From NCBI GenBank assembly GCA_903893315.1, contig CAITLU010000021.1, positions 24,346-88,345 of the forward strand: a DNA stretch of 64,000 bases, read 5' to 3'. Positions 42,948 to 52,083 of the stretch are shown here, one piece after another; the stretch's first letter is position 1; each line of letters starts with the position of its first letter. The position numbers and the translations under genes are program-made. The notes beneath the pieces are model-generated. The model made no database searches and had not been told where the DNA came from. It saw only the letters and a list, made by a program, of their open reading frames with translations. Origin of the DNA: an uncultured bacterium (lineage in GTDB: Bacteria; Desulfobacterota; Binatia; UBA1149; CAITLU01).

Positions 42948-44873
42948 TCATTCGTCGTCGGTGGCGATGGCGTACTCGGCCAGGCGGCGATAGAACGTCG
43001 AACGGCTCATGCCTAGTTTGCGCGCTGCCTTGGCCCTCTTGCCCCGACATTGGGCGAGGGCGGCAAGCATGGCGTCCTTTTCGTCGACCGGCGCAGCCGG
43101 TGGGACGAAAGCGGGCGCGGCGGGCGCCGCGGGCGCGACGTCGACTAACGGCATCGGCGCCGGAGAAAAGCCCGCAGAGGCCGCATCCGACTCTTGCTGG
43201 CCGACGGCGGGTGCCTTCCAGTCGCGCGCAGGCAGCAGTTGGACCGGCTGCGGCGTGACTGCGGACCCTGCTGCGCCTTCGTAGATCTCTTCGGCGGCCG
43301 CTCCCGGCGAGACTTCCTGAACTTCCGGCGGCAGATCTCCGGGACCGAGCACGCTGCCACGGCACCGTATCACCGCGAACTCGGTGGCCGCGCGCAACTC
43401 GCGCACGTTGCCCGGCCACGCGTACGCCAGCATCAATCGCATCGCCTCGAAACTGATGTCGTCGACACCGGCCGGGTTGAGCGAGCGCAGCTGGCCGAGG
43501 AAGGTCTTGACCAGCAGCGGAATGTCTTCGCGTCTGCGACGAAGCGGAGGAAGCGTGATGCGCGCGACGCGAATGCGATAGAGCAGGTCAGCGCGGAACG
43601 AACCGCTGACCACATCCGCCGCCAGGTCGTGGTGAGTGGCCGCGAGCACGCGTACGTCGATCTTGCGCGGCATCGACTCACCGACGCGCAGGATCTCCCT
43701 CTCCTGCAGCACCCTCAGCAGGTTGGTCTGCACCGTCATCGGCACGTCGCCGATCTCGTCGAGGAAGATGGTCCCGCCCGCCGCTGTTTCGAAGAAGCCT
43801 TTGTGGTCGGACAGCGCGCCGGTAAAAGCTCCGCGCTTGTGCCCGAAGAGCTGGCTGGAGAGCAGCGAGTCGGTGAGTCCCGCGCAGTTGACGGCGACGA
43901 AAGGGCCGTTGCGGCGGTGTCCGGCATGGTGGATGGCGCGTGCGACCAGTTCCTTGCCGGTGCCGGTCTCGCCCACTATCAGCACCGTCGAGTCGATTTC
44001 GCTCACCCGGCGGATCTGCTCGTAGAGCGCCTGCATCGCTTCACTCTTGCCGACGAGGTCGTGGAAGCGCGCCTTCTCGTCGAGCATGCGGCGCAGGTTG
44101 TGCAACTCGGACTGATCCTGGACGAACCAGATCTTGCCGCGCGGGTCGCGCGGGTCGTCGCGAACCTCGATTTCGAGCCAGCGCCGCACGGCCGAGTTGT
44201 CATCGACGATGGCCTGCACGCGCATGCGTCTGTCTTCGGATTCTTCAGCCAGACAGTTGAGCGCCTCGCGTGTCTCCGCGGCCAGCGGAAATACCTCATC
44301 CCAGTGGCGCCCGCCGACCTCGTGTTCTTGGAGCCCGAAGAACTCGCGAAAGGTAGAGTTGACGTAGGAGATGCAGCCCTCTGGATCGAAGAGACCGGCG
44401 CCGGCGGAGAATTTGTCGAGGATCGACGTGAGGTCGTCGCGGCTGCGTTGCAGCGCGTCGAAGGCCTGCTCGGCATCGTGCTCGGCGCGTTTGCGTTCGA
44501 GCAGGTTGGTTACCGATTTTTCGGCGACGCCGAGGCGGATGTTCAACGAATCGACGTCGACGGGTTTGGCCACGTAGTCGTCGGCCCCGGCCCTCAGGAC
44601 CGCGCGCAGGTCGTCAGGCTGGTCTCGCGAAGTGATGATGAGGACCACACAGCGGTCGCCTCCGGGTAACTTGCGCAGGCGCCCGCAGGCTTCGAGACCG
44701 TCGAGGCCGGGCAGCAGCCAATCCACCACGGCCAGCGTGAAGGGCGACTCGGCGAAGCGTGCGAGTCCGGTTTCGGCATCGGCACAAGCGACGACATCGT
44801 GGCCACGAGCGCTCAGTATTGCCTCGAGCAGGGTCCGCGTAGACGTGTTGTCTTCGATGACGAGAACTCGCAC
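42948..44873 (-). CDS. sigma-54-dependent response regulator (REC-PAS-AAA+-Fis)
   Basis: A 641-residue NtrC-type activator. The receiver (1-120) has Asp51 in VVDWLLPGLDG. A PAS domain follows (about 150-280; FGLQEHEVGGRHWDEVFP). The AAA+ domain has Walker A GETGTGKE and the sigma-54-contacting GAFTGA loop at residues 348-353, plus GGTIFLDEIGDVP. A linker rich in Pro and Ala precedes a Fis helix-turn-helix at the C-terminus (RAKAARKLGMSRSTFYRRL). It starts at GTG 44873, 34 bases after the REC-PP2C gene, probably one operon. It is the natural candidate to act at the sigma-54 promoters in this locus. Confidence 0.94.
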   Translation of the reverse strand: MRVLVIEDNTSTRTLLEAILSARGHDVVACADAETGLARFAESPFTLAVVDWLLPGLDGLEACGRLRKLPGGDRCVVLIITSRDQPDDLRAVLRAGADDYVAKPVDVDSLNIRLGVAEKSVTNLLERKRAEHDAEQAFDALQRSRDDLTSILDKFSAGAGLFDPEGCISYVNSTFREFFGLQEHEVGGRHWDEVFPLAAETREALNCLAEESEDRRMRVQAIVDDNSAVRRWLEIEVRDDPRDPRGKIWFVQDQSELHNLRRMLDEKARFHDLVGKSEAMQALYEQIRRVSEIDSTVLIVGETGTGKELVARAIHHAGHRRNGPFVAVNCAGLTDSLLSSQLFGHKRGAFTGALSDHKGFFETAAGGTIFLDEIGDVPMTVQTNLLRVLQEREILRVGESMPRKIDVRVLAATHHDLAADVVSGSFRADLLYRIRVARITLPPLRRRREDIPLLVKTFLGQLRSLNPAGVDDISFEAMRLMLAYAWPGNVRELRAATEFAVIRCRGSVLGPGDLPPEVQEVSPGAAAEEIYEGAAGSAVTPQPVQLLPARDWKAPAVGQQESDAASAGFSPAPMPLVDVAPAAPAAPAFVPPAAPVDEKDAMLAALAQCRGKRAKAARKLGMSRSTFYRRLAEYAIATDDE

Positions 44874-44907
44874 TGTGATCTGGTCCCCCCAGTTCCGCCG
44901 ACCAGAC

Positions 44908-46566
44908 TTAGCCCGGCAGGCGATCCGGTGCACCCGGCGTCGTGGCAATTCGACGCCGAAGTCGCACGATGTTGCGATTCCCTTGGCGACGGACGCCGGC
45001 GTCGTCCATGCAGGCTTTCATGATCCGCCAGCCGCGACCGCCCTCGATCTGATGATTCGTGTCCGCTTCCTCGGCTCGGACTCGGCGCAATCGGTCGGGG
45101 TCGAAGGACGGCCCCTCACCGGAAATCTCGATCAGCACCGCGTCTGATTCGATGCCGGCTCGCATCGTGACCGCGGTGCCCGGATCGCCGTGGATGACCG
45201 CGTTGTTGAGGGCCTCGACCGTCGCGGTTTCCACGCGTGCCGTCTCGGCATCGTCGAGCGCGATGCCGGCGCACCAACGTCGCAGGGCCGAAGCGGCCAG
45301 GCGAACGTTCTCGATTTCGGCGTCGATCGTTACGTGCAGATCGCCGCTGCGTTCTTGTCGGTCGGTGCGGTGCGCGACACGGGAAAACACCAGAATGGTC
45401 ACGTCGTCGTCGAAAGGTTCGCCTCCGCGCAGCTCGACCACGTCTTCGACCAGCGCGTCGCAGACGCTTTCGAGTGGAAGCCCGCGCGTACGCCGCAGCA
45501 TCGTCGCCAATCGCTCCGCGCCGTAGGCCTGGCCCTGGGCGTCGGTGGCCTCGAGAATACCGTCGCTGACGACAAGTACACGGTCTCCCTCGTCCATTGA
45601 CACGCGGCCTTCTTCGAAAGGCAGGTCGGTGCCGAGTCCCACCAGCGGCCCGCCTTCGTGCAGTTCGACGACGCAGGCATCGCGACCGAGCAGCAACGGA
45701 GGCGGATGACCGGCCGAACTGTAGCGAAGCTCGCCGCTGGTCGTGTCGAATACCAGGAAGGCCAGCGTGAAGTGACGTTCGAAGCGTTCGATGGGAAAAA
45801 GTTGATCGAGGCGGCCGAGTACCGCCGACGGAGAAGTCGCGCTCGCGTTGACGCCGCGCAGGACCTGGCCGTCCGGAGTCAGTGCCTGCCAGACTGCCGC
45901 GGTCAGCAGCGACGCCGGCGTTCCGTGGCCCGCGACGTCGAGCACCCACAGGGCCGCGGTTCCGAGGCCGAGAGCGTGAAAACGCAGCAGGTCACCTCCG
46001 AGGCTCTGGCACGGCAAGAAACGCCACGCGACCTCGAGCCCCGGCACCTGCGAGTCGGGTGCGGGCAGTAGACTGCGCTGCACCTCGGCGGCGGCACGAA
46101 GGTCTTCCTCCAGACGTTGCTGGCGCTCGTTCAGCAGACGGTTGGTGCGTTCGAGTTCGACGCTGAGGCGACGCAGGCGAAGCTGGGTGGCGATGCGTGC
46201 GATTACTTCGTGGGGATCGAAGGGCTTTGAGATGAAGTCGACAGCGCCGCGTTCGAGACCCGCGATGCGGTCGGCCGGATTCGACAGGGACGAAAGGAAT
46301 ATCACCGGTGTGGTGTCGCCGCGGCGGCTGAGTTCGTCGCAGACGTCGTAGCCCGACAGGCCCGGCATGACGGCGTCGAGCAGGATCAGGTCGGGGCGCT
46401 CGGTCTGGATGCAGCTCAGGGCCTGGGTGCCGTCGGCCGCTTCGAGAACTTCGCATCCGCCGCGCCTCACGATCGCGCACAGCAGCCGCCGGCTGCTCTC
46501 GTTGTCGTCGACGACCAGTATGGTATCGAGCGCGCCGCGGGCGCTCCGTGATCCTGTTCCGGGCAC
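44908..46566 (-). CDS. REC-PP2C (SpoIIE/RsbU) phosphatase fused to RsbW-like HATPase
   Basis: A 552-residue fusion. The receiver has Asp64 (LLDAVMPGLSG). A coiled linker leads to a PP2C/SpoIIE domain (about 185-400) with GGDLLRFHALG, VLDVAGHGTPASLL and FDDDVTILV metal-site motifs. The C-terminal HATPase (about 415-545) has the N box EALNNAVIHG and the G2-like GRGWRIMKA. At the G1 box it reads ISGEGPSFDP, where RsbW-like kinases usually have an Asp (D-x-G-P), so ATP binding may be altered. Both arms of a partner-switch are thus in one protein; the STAS protein 42561-42899 is the likely substrate. The GTG start at 46566 is tentative. Confidence 0.9.
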   Translation of the reverse strand: MPGTGSRSARGALDTILVVDDNESSRRLLCAIVRRGGCEVLEAADGTQALSCIQTERPDLILLDAVMPGLSGYDVCDELSRRGDTTPVIFLSSLSNPADRIAGLERGAVDFISKPFDPHEVIARIATQLRLRRLSVELERTNRLLNERQQRLEEDLRAAAEVQRSLLPAPDSQVPGLEVAWRFLPCQSLGGDLLRFHALGLGTAALWVLDVAGHGTPASLLTAAVWQALTPDGQVLRGVNASATSPSAVLGRLDQLFPIERFERHFTLAFLVFDTTSGELRYSSAGHPPPLLLGRDACVVELHEGGPLVGLGTDLPFEEGRVSMDEGDRVLVVSDGILEATDAQGQAYGAERLATMLRRTRGLPLESVCDALVEDVVELRGGEPFDDDVTILVFSRVAHRTDRQERSGDLHVTIDAEIENVRLAASALRRWCAGIALDDAETARVETATVEALNNAVIHGDPGTAVTMRAGIESDAVLIEISGEGPSFDPDRLRRVRAEEADTNHQIEGGRGWRIMKACMDDAGVRRQGNRNIVRLRRRIATTPGAPDRLPG

Positions 46567-46811
46567 GGCCGCAGGCTATGCGCCCCGCCGTTTGACGGCA
46601 ATGCCGAGTTCCATCGGAGCGGCTTCTGAGCGCCACGAGCGAGGCTTGGCCGGGCTCCGCGACCGTGCCGTGTGTCTTTCGCGACTTCATGGGGCATACG
46701 GTCGGACCGATGCTGAGCGACCAGGTCTGCGACGGCGCCGGCACCAGCGCCGTCGCCATCGTCGTTGCAATGAGCGACCAACCCCGACAACCGCAATGCG
46801 CCGCCGGCGAA

Positions 46812-48668
46812 ATGAGCGCGGCAGCTCGTTGCTCGTGCGCCGCCCTCGCGTTGATCGGATTGGTCGTGGGTTGCACCGAGCGGCCTCCGCAGCGGGTCGT
46901 CCATGTGCGCGTTGCGGATCAAATGTATGCCGCAGAGGCTCCGCTGGCCGCATCGACCGCCCTCTATCCCAGGCGCACGGTGGGCGACGAAACCCGCGTG
47001 GTACTGCGCGGCCGCACTTCGGACGAGAGGATGGGCCAGGCGCCGATCGCCATCGAAGTCGACGTGCCTGCAGGCGGCGTGCTCGAATTCGGATACGGCC
47101 TCGGTGAGGTCGAGGAAGGCGCGAGCGTCGAGTTCTCGGTCGCAGCACTGACGGCCGGGAAGAACGTAGACCTGTTTCGAACGCTGCTCGACGCCAGGCG
47201 CGGCGACGAGAAACAGTCCGCCAATGGCTGGCACGACGCGCGTGTGGAGATGGAAGGCCTTTCGGGCCGCGTCAGGCTGGAGTTTCTCGCGGTTTCGGAC
47301 CGCATGGCGACGACGGGGAAAAATGACGGGGTTCCTCCCTGCGGTTTCTTTTCGGCGCCGGTCGTAACCAGGCCCAGCCGCGAAGAAGCGCCCCCGAACG
47401 TCCTGCTGATTTCGCTCGACACGTTGCGCGCCGACCGGCTTGGAATCTACGGGTACGGCAAGAACACCTCGCCGAATATCGACCGCGTCTTCGGCAAAAG
47501 CGGCGTCGTGGTCGAGCGTCTTTACTCGACCGCTGCCGACACGCTCCTCGGGCATGCGGCGATGCTGACCGGCCTGCGGCCCAGCACTGCACTCACTTCT
47601 CCCGTTGCCGGCCACCTGGGCAGTTGGGAAAACACGCTGGCGGAAATGTTCAGTGCACGCGGTTACCGCACCGGTGCGTTCACCGAGGACGCCTGGGTCT
47701 CGGCTCCGTTCGGTTTCTGGCGCGGCTTCGAGCGCTACGCCGAAGAACGCAGTGCGCCGGGGCTGAGCGACACTTCCGGGCACTCCAGGGAGATTTTCGC
47801 AAAGGGCCTGGAGTGGCTCCAAGCCAACGCAGGCCAACCGACGTTCCTGTTCCTGCACACCTACGAAGTTCACTATCCCTACACGCCGCGTGGCGAGATC
47901 ACGCCGGAGGATTCCTCGCAGCGCGCGCTGGATTCGGCCACCTACGACGGAGAGATTCGTTATCTCGACGAGCAGCTCGGCAATTTTCTCGCCGCGCTCG
48001 ACGACAGGAAACTGTCGCGCAGCACCATCGTGGTCGTGACCGCCGATCACGGGGAAGAGTTCGGCGAGCACGGACGGCGCTATCACGGCACCAACCTCCA
48101 CGACGAGGTGTTGCACGTTCCGGCACTGTTCCTTGCTCCCGGCAGGTTGCCCGCCGGCGTGCGCAGATCGGGGCCGCTTGCGCAGGTCGACATCATGCCG
48201 ACCATCTTGGATCTGGCCGGAATCCGAAGTCCGCCGGATCTGGACGGGCAAAGCTTTGCAGCCTTTCTGCGCGACGGCGCTGCGCCGCCGCCGCGGGTTA
48301 TGTACCACGAAGCGGTGTCGGACATGGTGGTGACCTACGGCGCTTCGGCCGTTGATTGGCTGCCGCCTTCCTACGCGCTCACGAAGTGGCCGTATCGTCT
48401 CATCCGCATCCGTACACGCGAAGGTCATCGCTGTGAGCTGTTCGACCTCGCCGCCGATCCGGCTGAGACCGACAACATCTACGAAGCCATGAAAGACCGG
48501 TTCGTCGCCGAGCGTGAAGAACTCGACCGCTACGAGGAGACGAACGCGGCTCGCCGTCAGGCGCTTTCGAGCGGGCTCGCCAAGGGAAGTGCGGCGGCAG
48601 AGCCGCAGCCCGCGGAAGTCGACCCCAAGGTCAAGGAAAAGTTGCGCGCGCTCGGCTACTTCGAGTAG
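46812..48668 (+). CDS. sulfatase-like hydrolase/transferase lipoprotein
   Basis: A 618-residue protein of the alkaline-phosphatase superfamily. The signal segment ends in LVVGC, a lipobox. A beta-rich region of about 150 residues precedes the catalytic domain, which begins NVLLISLDTLRADRLGIYGY (metal Asp). At the nucleophile site it reads TLLGHAAMLTGLRP, with Thr where sulfatases have Cys/Ser, as in many sulfatase-like and phosphotransferase-type members. VVTADHGEEFGEHG supplies further metal ligands. The substrate is unknown. ATG 46812 gives the clean signal peptide; ATG 46770 is possible. Its gene diverges from the REC-PP2C gene. Confidence 0.85.
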   Translation: MSAAARCSCAALALIGLVVGCTERPPQRVVHVRVADQMYAAEAPLAASTALYPRRTVGDETRVVLRGRTSDERMGQAPIAIEVDVPAGGVLEFGYGLGEVEEGASVEFSVAALTAGKNVDLFRTLLDARRGDEKQSANGWHDARVEMEGLSGRVRLEFLAVSDRMATTGKNDGVPPCGFFSAPVVTRPSREEAPPNVLLISLDTLRADRLGIYGYGKNTSPNIDRVFGKSGVVVERLYSTAADTLLGHAAMLTGLRPSTALTSPVAGHLGSWENTLAEMFSARGYRTGAFTEDAWVSAPFGFWRGFERYAEERSAPGLSDTSGHSREIFAKGLEWLQANAGQPTFLFLHTYEVHYPYTPRGEITPEDSSQRALDSATYDGEIRYLDEQLGNFLAALDDRKLSRSTIVVVTADHGEEFGEHGRRYHGTNLHDEVLHVPALFLAPGRLPAGVRRSGPLAQVDIMPTILDLAGIRSPPDLDGQSFAAFLRDGAAPPPRVMYHEAVSDMVVTYGASAVDWLPPSYALTKWPYRLIRIRTREGHRCELFDLAADPAETDNIYEAMKDRFVAEREELDRYEETNAARRQALSSGLAKGSAAAEPQPAEVDPKVKEKLRALGYFE

Positions 48669-48694
48669 CGGCGGTTTCCGGCGGCTCGCGGCCC

Positions 48695-48766
48695 GCGAGT
48701 CGGCATGCAAAATGGCATGAGAGTCGACAAGCGAGTCGGCCGCGAGTCTGAATGCGAGTCGGCATG
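48695..48766 (+). repeat. short direct repeats GCGAGTCGGCATG
   Basis: GCGAGTCGGCATG occurs at 48695-48707 and 48754-48766, with partial copies GCGAGTCGGC (48731-48740) and GCGAGTC (48742-48748) between. The block fills the gap between two convergent genes just before a hairpin. No coding potential is evident. Confidence 0.55.
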
Positions 48767-48769
48767 TAA

Positions 48770-48789
48770 GGCGCGCCGCACGGCGCGCC
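48770..48789. terminator. bidirectional terminator hairpin
   Basis: GGCGCGCCG (48770-48778) and CGGCGCGCC (48781-48789) form a perfect 9-base stem with a CA apex. It lies immediately before the end of the minus-strand VOC gene and 100 bases after the sulfatase-like stop. Confidence 0.55.
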
Positions 48790-48794
48790 TCGGC

Positions 48795-49154
48795 TCAGAA
48801 ATCGAAAGGGTAGTTCGACGCACCGACGCGGCGGCCGTCGAGGTCGCGAAGGTAAAGCGTGTGCTCGGTTTCTCCGTCCAGGCAGCCGCGTTGCGCGGCC
48901 ACCGCGCGGATGGCGGCTTTTTGCTGCGCAGTGACCGCGACCGCGAACATTTCCATGCTGCCCTGCGCGATCGCGGGCTCGCCCGGCCCGCGCTTCTCGA
49001 TCATCAGTACCGAGCCTTCGTCGATTGCGAGCCACACCGATAGCGGCCGCGCATCGCGGACGACCCGCAGGCCGAGGACTTCGGTGTAGAACGAGACCAG
49101 CGCGTCGACGTCGGTGGTGCGCAGCGCGATGTGGTGGATGCTGCTACCTGCCAT
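48795..49154 (-). CDS. VOC family (glyoxalase-like) protein
   Basis: A 119-residue single VOC domain: SIHHIALRTTDVDALVSFYTEVLGLRVVRD at the N-terminus, then HTLYLRDLDGRRVGASNYPFDF at the end. His8 (or His7) fits the first metal ligand; the final Glu ligand of glyoxalase I is replaced by Gly or Ala, so the chemistry is unclear. It overlaps the end of the upstream aminotransferase gene by 11 bases, so the pair is co-translated and functionally linked. Confidence 0.85.
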   Translation of the reverse strand: MAGSSIHHIALRTTDVDALVSFYTEVLGLRVVRDARPLSVWLAIDEGSVLMIEKRGPGEPAIAQGSMEMFAVAVTAQQKAAIRAVAAQRGCLDGETEHTLYLRDLDGRRVGASNYPFDF

Positions 49155-50577
49155 ACATGTTGGTGATGACTTCGTCCCAGGCCTTTACCAGCTTGTCGCA
49201 ATCGTCGATGGTCGTGTCGGGTCCGGTCAGAATCATGTTCACGATCGGGATCAGCAACAGGCCGCGGTTCAGGCAGTAGTACAGCCAGTATTCACGGTAG
49301 CCGCCGAAGCCGACGCCTTTGGCGGCCGACAGCGCGTCGTAGGCGACATCCGGCATGAAGCTGACGTTCAAGCGCGCCCCTGCGGTATCGATGCGGAACG
49401 GCGCGTTATGCTTTTCGATGACGCCGCGCATGCCGCGCGCGAGATGATCCATCGACGCGAACATCTTGGCGAAGGTCTTGTCGGTGTAGTTGTGCTCTAG
49501 CGACAGACGCAGCGCGCGCAGGCACAGCATGTTCGCCGAGTTGGTGGTGCCCTGGCCGGTCAGCCCGCAGATTCCCCACGGTGCGAAGCCGTCGAGGAGG
49601 CCTTGCCACTTGCGGGCCAGTTCCTCCTTGAGTCCCATCACGCCGACCGGCAAGCCCGCGCCGATACTTTTCCCCGACACCCAGATGTCAGGATCCAGAC
49701 CCCACAGGCGCGTCAGTCCACCGGGCCCCGAGGTCTGGGTGTGAGTCTCGTCGATCAGCAGCAGCGTTCCGTATCTGGTGCAAAGTTCGCGCAGTGCCTT
49801 GTGCCAACCTTCCTGCGGCATCGTGAAGCCGCCGTCGGTCAGGAACGGCTCGGTCAGAAGTACCGCGACGTCCCTGTCCTTCAGCGCGTTTTCGACGCCT
49901 TCGAGATCGTTGAACTCGGCGATCTTGGTGACGGCGGCCGCGTCTTCTCCGGGCCGGAAGTGCGCCCAGCGGTATTCGACCTGGCCGGGGCGCGGCATCC
50001 ACTTCAGCGTGTCGTCGACCGTACCGTGGTAGGCGGTGTTGAACATCAGCAGCTTGGAGCGTCCGGTGACGCTGCGCGCGAGATTGATGGCCATGCGGTT
50101 GGAATCAGATGCCGACAGCGTCACGTACCAGTAGGGCAGTCCCACTCGCTCGGCGAGCATTTCGCTGATGAAGATCGAGTCTTCGGTCGGTGCCAGCGAC
50201 GTCACGCCTCTGTTCAGGATCTGGTCGGCGATGCCGCGCGTGACCGCGTTGTCGGGCGAGTGGCCGAAGATCGACGGCGTGTCGCCGAAGTGGAAGTCGA
50301 TGTACTCGTTGCCGTCCACGTCCCACAGACGGTTGCCCTTGGCGTGGTCGGCGTAGAACGTGTACGGCAGCAGCCAGTCGGCCTGCCAGGTGCACGGCAC
50401 GCCCTTGATCATGTGCTTTTGCGCGCGTTCGTAGAGCGCGAAGCTCTTCGGCGTGCGCTCGCGATAAAGCTCGAGTTCCTCGCCGATCAGCGGCATCACG
50501 CGGTCCATGATGTCGATGCCGTCGTGGATGGGAGTCAGAACCGAGTAGTCGTCGTAGATGCGGCCGGTCGTGGTCAT
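49144..50577 (-). CDS. class III aminotransferase (GSA-aminomutase-like)
   Basis: A 477-residue PLP enzyme of fold type I, class III. It has NRLWDVDGNEYIDFHFGDTP, GHSPDNAV, and LSASDSNRMAINLARSVTGR. LLIDETHTQTSGPGGL carries the cofactor Asp, and VSGKSIGAGLPVGVMG carries the Schiff-base Lys. It resembles glutamate-1-semialdehyde aminomutases but has a different loop (TSLAPTED), so a distinct amino-acid or amine substrate is likely. ATG 50577 gives MTTTGRIYDDYS. Upstream it is divergent from the NamZ-like gene. Confidence 0.9.
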   Translation of the reverse strand: MTTTGRIYDDYSVLTPIHDGIDIMDRVMPLIGEELELYRERTPKSFALYERAQKHMIKGVPCTWQADWLLPYTFYADHAKGNRLWDVDGNEYIDFHFGDTPSIFGHSPDNAVTRGIADQILNRGVTSLAPTEDSIFISEMLAERVGLPYWYVTLSASDSNRMAINLARSVTGRSKLLMFNTAYHGTVDDTLKWMPRPGQVEYRWAHFRPGEDAAAVTKIAEFNDLEGVENALKDRDVAVLLTEPFLTDGGFTMPQEGWHKALRELCTRYGTLLLIDETHTQTSGPGGLTRLWGLDPDIWVSGKSIGAGLPVGVMGLKEELARKWQGLLDGFAPWGICGLTGQGTTNSANMLCLRALRLSLEHNYTDKTFAKMFASMDHLARGMRGVIEKHNAPFRIDTAGARLNVSFMPDVAYDALSAAKGVGFGGYREYWLYYCLNRGLLLIPIVNMILTGPDTTIDDCDKLVKAWDEVITNMYGR

Positions 50578-50809
50578 GGTCTTGCTGACTCCTGTTCTTG
50601 TGGTTGCCCGCCGTGACGATCTCGGATGCCGAGCTTCGCCCTGACCGAAAATCCTTCCGTTGTGGCTGTCACGACGGCGGCCCCCGGTTATCCCGTTATC
50701 GTGTCGATGGCGACCGGTGGCGAGGGCAGCGGCGGTCTGCCGAGCGCTGGCGTCCACGCCGGGCAGTGCGGCGAGCGACCTGCGCGGCGATTCCGGCTAC
50801 CATGCGCCG

Positions 50810-51982
50810 ATGCGTACCGGATTGGAACGACTCCTCAATGAGCCGCGACGTTTCCTCGGCTCCGCCCGCGTCGGGCTGGTCGCCAACCCGACCACGGTGG
50901 ATAGAGGGCTGCGTCACGGCGCCGACCTGCTCCACGTCCACGGCGACGTCGATCTTCGCATCCTCTTCGGCCCCGAGCACGGAATCCGCAGCAGCGCGCA
51001 GGACATGATCGGCGTGGACGCCGGGCGCGACCCGGTCACCGGCCTGCCCGAGGTCAGCCTCTACGGTGCGACGTTCGCGTCGCTGTCTCCCACCGCGCAG
51101 CAACTTTCCGGTATCGACGTATTGGTCTTCGACGTGCAGGACGTCGGGGCCCGCTACTACACCTATGCGGCGACGATGGCGTTGTGCATGCGGGCGGCAG
51201 CGAAGGCCGGCGTGAAGGTTGTGGTGCTGGACCGGCCAAATCCGATCGGCGGCGTTCAGGTCGAGGGCGGCGGCCTGGAACCCGGCCTCGAGAATTTCTG
51301 CGCGCTGTATCCGGTGCCGCAGCGTCACGCGATGACGGTCGGAGAACTGGCGCGACTCTACAACACGACGTTCGCGATCGGCTGCGAACTCGAAGTCGTT
51401 GCCTGCGAGGGGTGGAGACGCGATCTTTACTTCGATCAGACCGGTCTGCCGTGGGTGATGCCGTCCCCGAACATGCCCACGCTCGACACCGCGCTGGTCT
51501 ATCCGGGGATGTGCCTGCTCGAGGCCACCAATCTTTCGGAGGGGCGCGGCACCACGCGTCCGTTCGAACTGTTCGGTGCGCCATTCGTGGACGGGCGCGC
51601 GCTGGCCGCTCAGTTGGAACGCGAGCGGCTGCCGGGCCTGTTGCTGCGCGCGTGCACCATCGAACCGACCTTCCACAAATACGCCCACGAGCCGTGTGGG
51701 GCCGTGCAGCTGCACGTGACCGAACGCGGCGTTTTCGATTCGTATCGCACGGGGCTGGCCGTGCTGGTTGCGGTGAAGAGTCTTTGGCCGGAGCAATTCG
51801 CCTGGCGAACTGAGACCTACGAGTTCCGTGACGACGTCCCGGCGATCGACCTGCTGACCGGCAAGCCGGCGGTGCGCGAAGCCATTGACGCGGGCCGCGG
51901 TCTGGACGAGGTTGCCGCGCTCGCCGGCGGCGGCACCGATGCCTGCGACGCCGGGCGCGACGCAGCGCTGCTGTACGACTGA
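50810..51982 (+). CDS. DUF1343 / NamZ-like exo-beta-N-acetylmuramidase family protein
   Basis: A 390-residue protein matching DUF1343, the family of the exo-N-acetylmuramidase NamZ. It has RVGLVANPTTVD, RILFGPEHGIRSSAQDMIGV, VLVFDVQDVGARYYTY and VVLDRPNPIGG, then WVMPSPNMPTLDTALVYPG and TNLSEGRGTTRPFELFGAP, all family hallmarks. The expected secretory signal is not evident, so this copy may act in the cytoplasm on recovered cell-wall fragments. The ATG at 50810 is chosen because family similarity begins there. Confidence 0.9.
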   Translation: MRTGLERLLNEPRRFLGSARVGLVANPTTVDRGLRHGADLLHVHGDVDLRILFGPEHGIRSSAQDMIGVDAGRDPVTGLPEVSLYGATFASLSPTAQQLSGIDVLVFDVQDVGARYYTYAATMALCMRAAAKAGVKVVVLDRPNPIGGVQVEGGGLEPGLENFCALYPVPQRHAMTVGELARLYNTTFAIGCELEVVACEGWRRDLYFDQTGLPWVMPSPNMPTLDTALVYPGMCLLEATNLSEGRGTTRPFELFGAPFVDGRALAAQLERERLPGLLLRACTIEPTFHKYAHEPCGAVQLHVTERGVFDSYRTGLAVLVAVKSLWPEQFAWRTETYEFRDDVPAIDLLTGKPAVREAIDAGRGLDEVAALAGGGTDACDAGRDAALLYD

Positions 51983-51984
51983 AC

Positions 51985-52011
51985 GCGTCGCGGCGCTGAC
52001 AGCAGCGACGC
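51985..52011 (+). terminator. possible terminator hairpin after NamZ-like gene
   Basis: GCGTCGC (51985-51991) and GCGACGC (52005-52011) with a 13-base loop that itself holds CGCTG/CAGCG pairing, followed by TTCATT. It is three bases after the stop codon. Confidence 0.45.
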
Positions 52012-52083
52012 TTCATTGAAGGGACGAGGAATGCACGAGCAACATCGACCGACCTTGGTTTGCGCTTCGCGCAGAGTGCGCGC

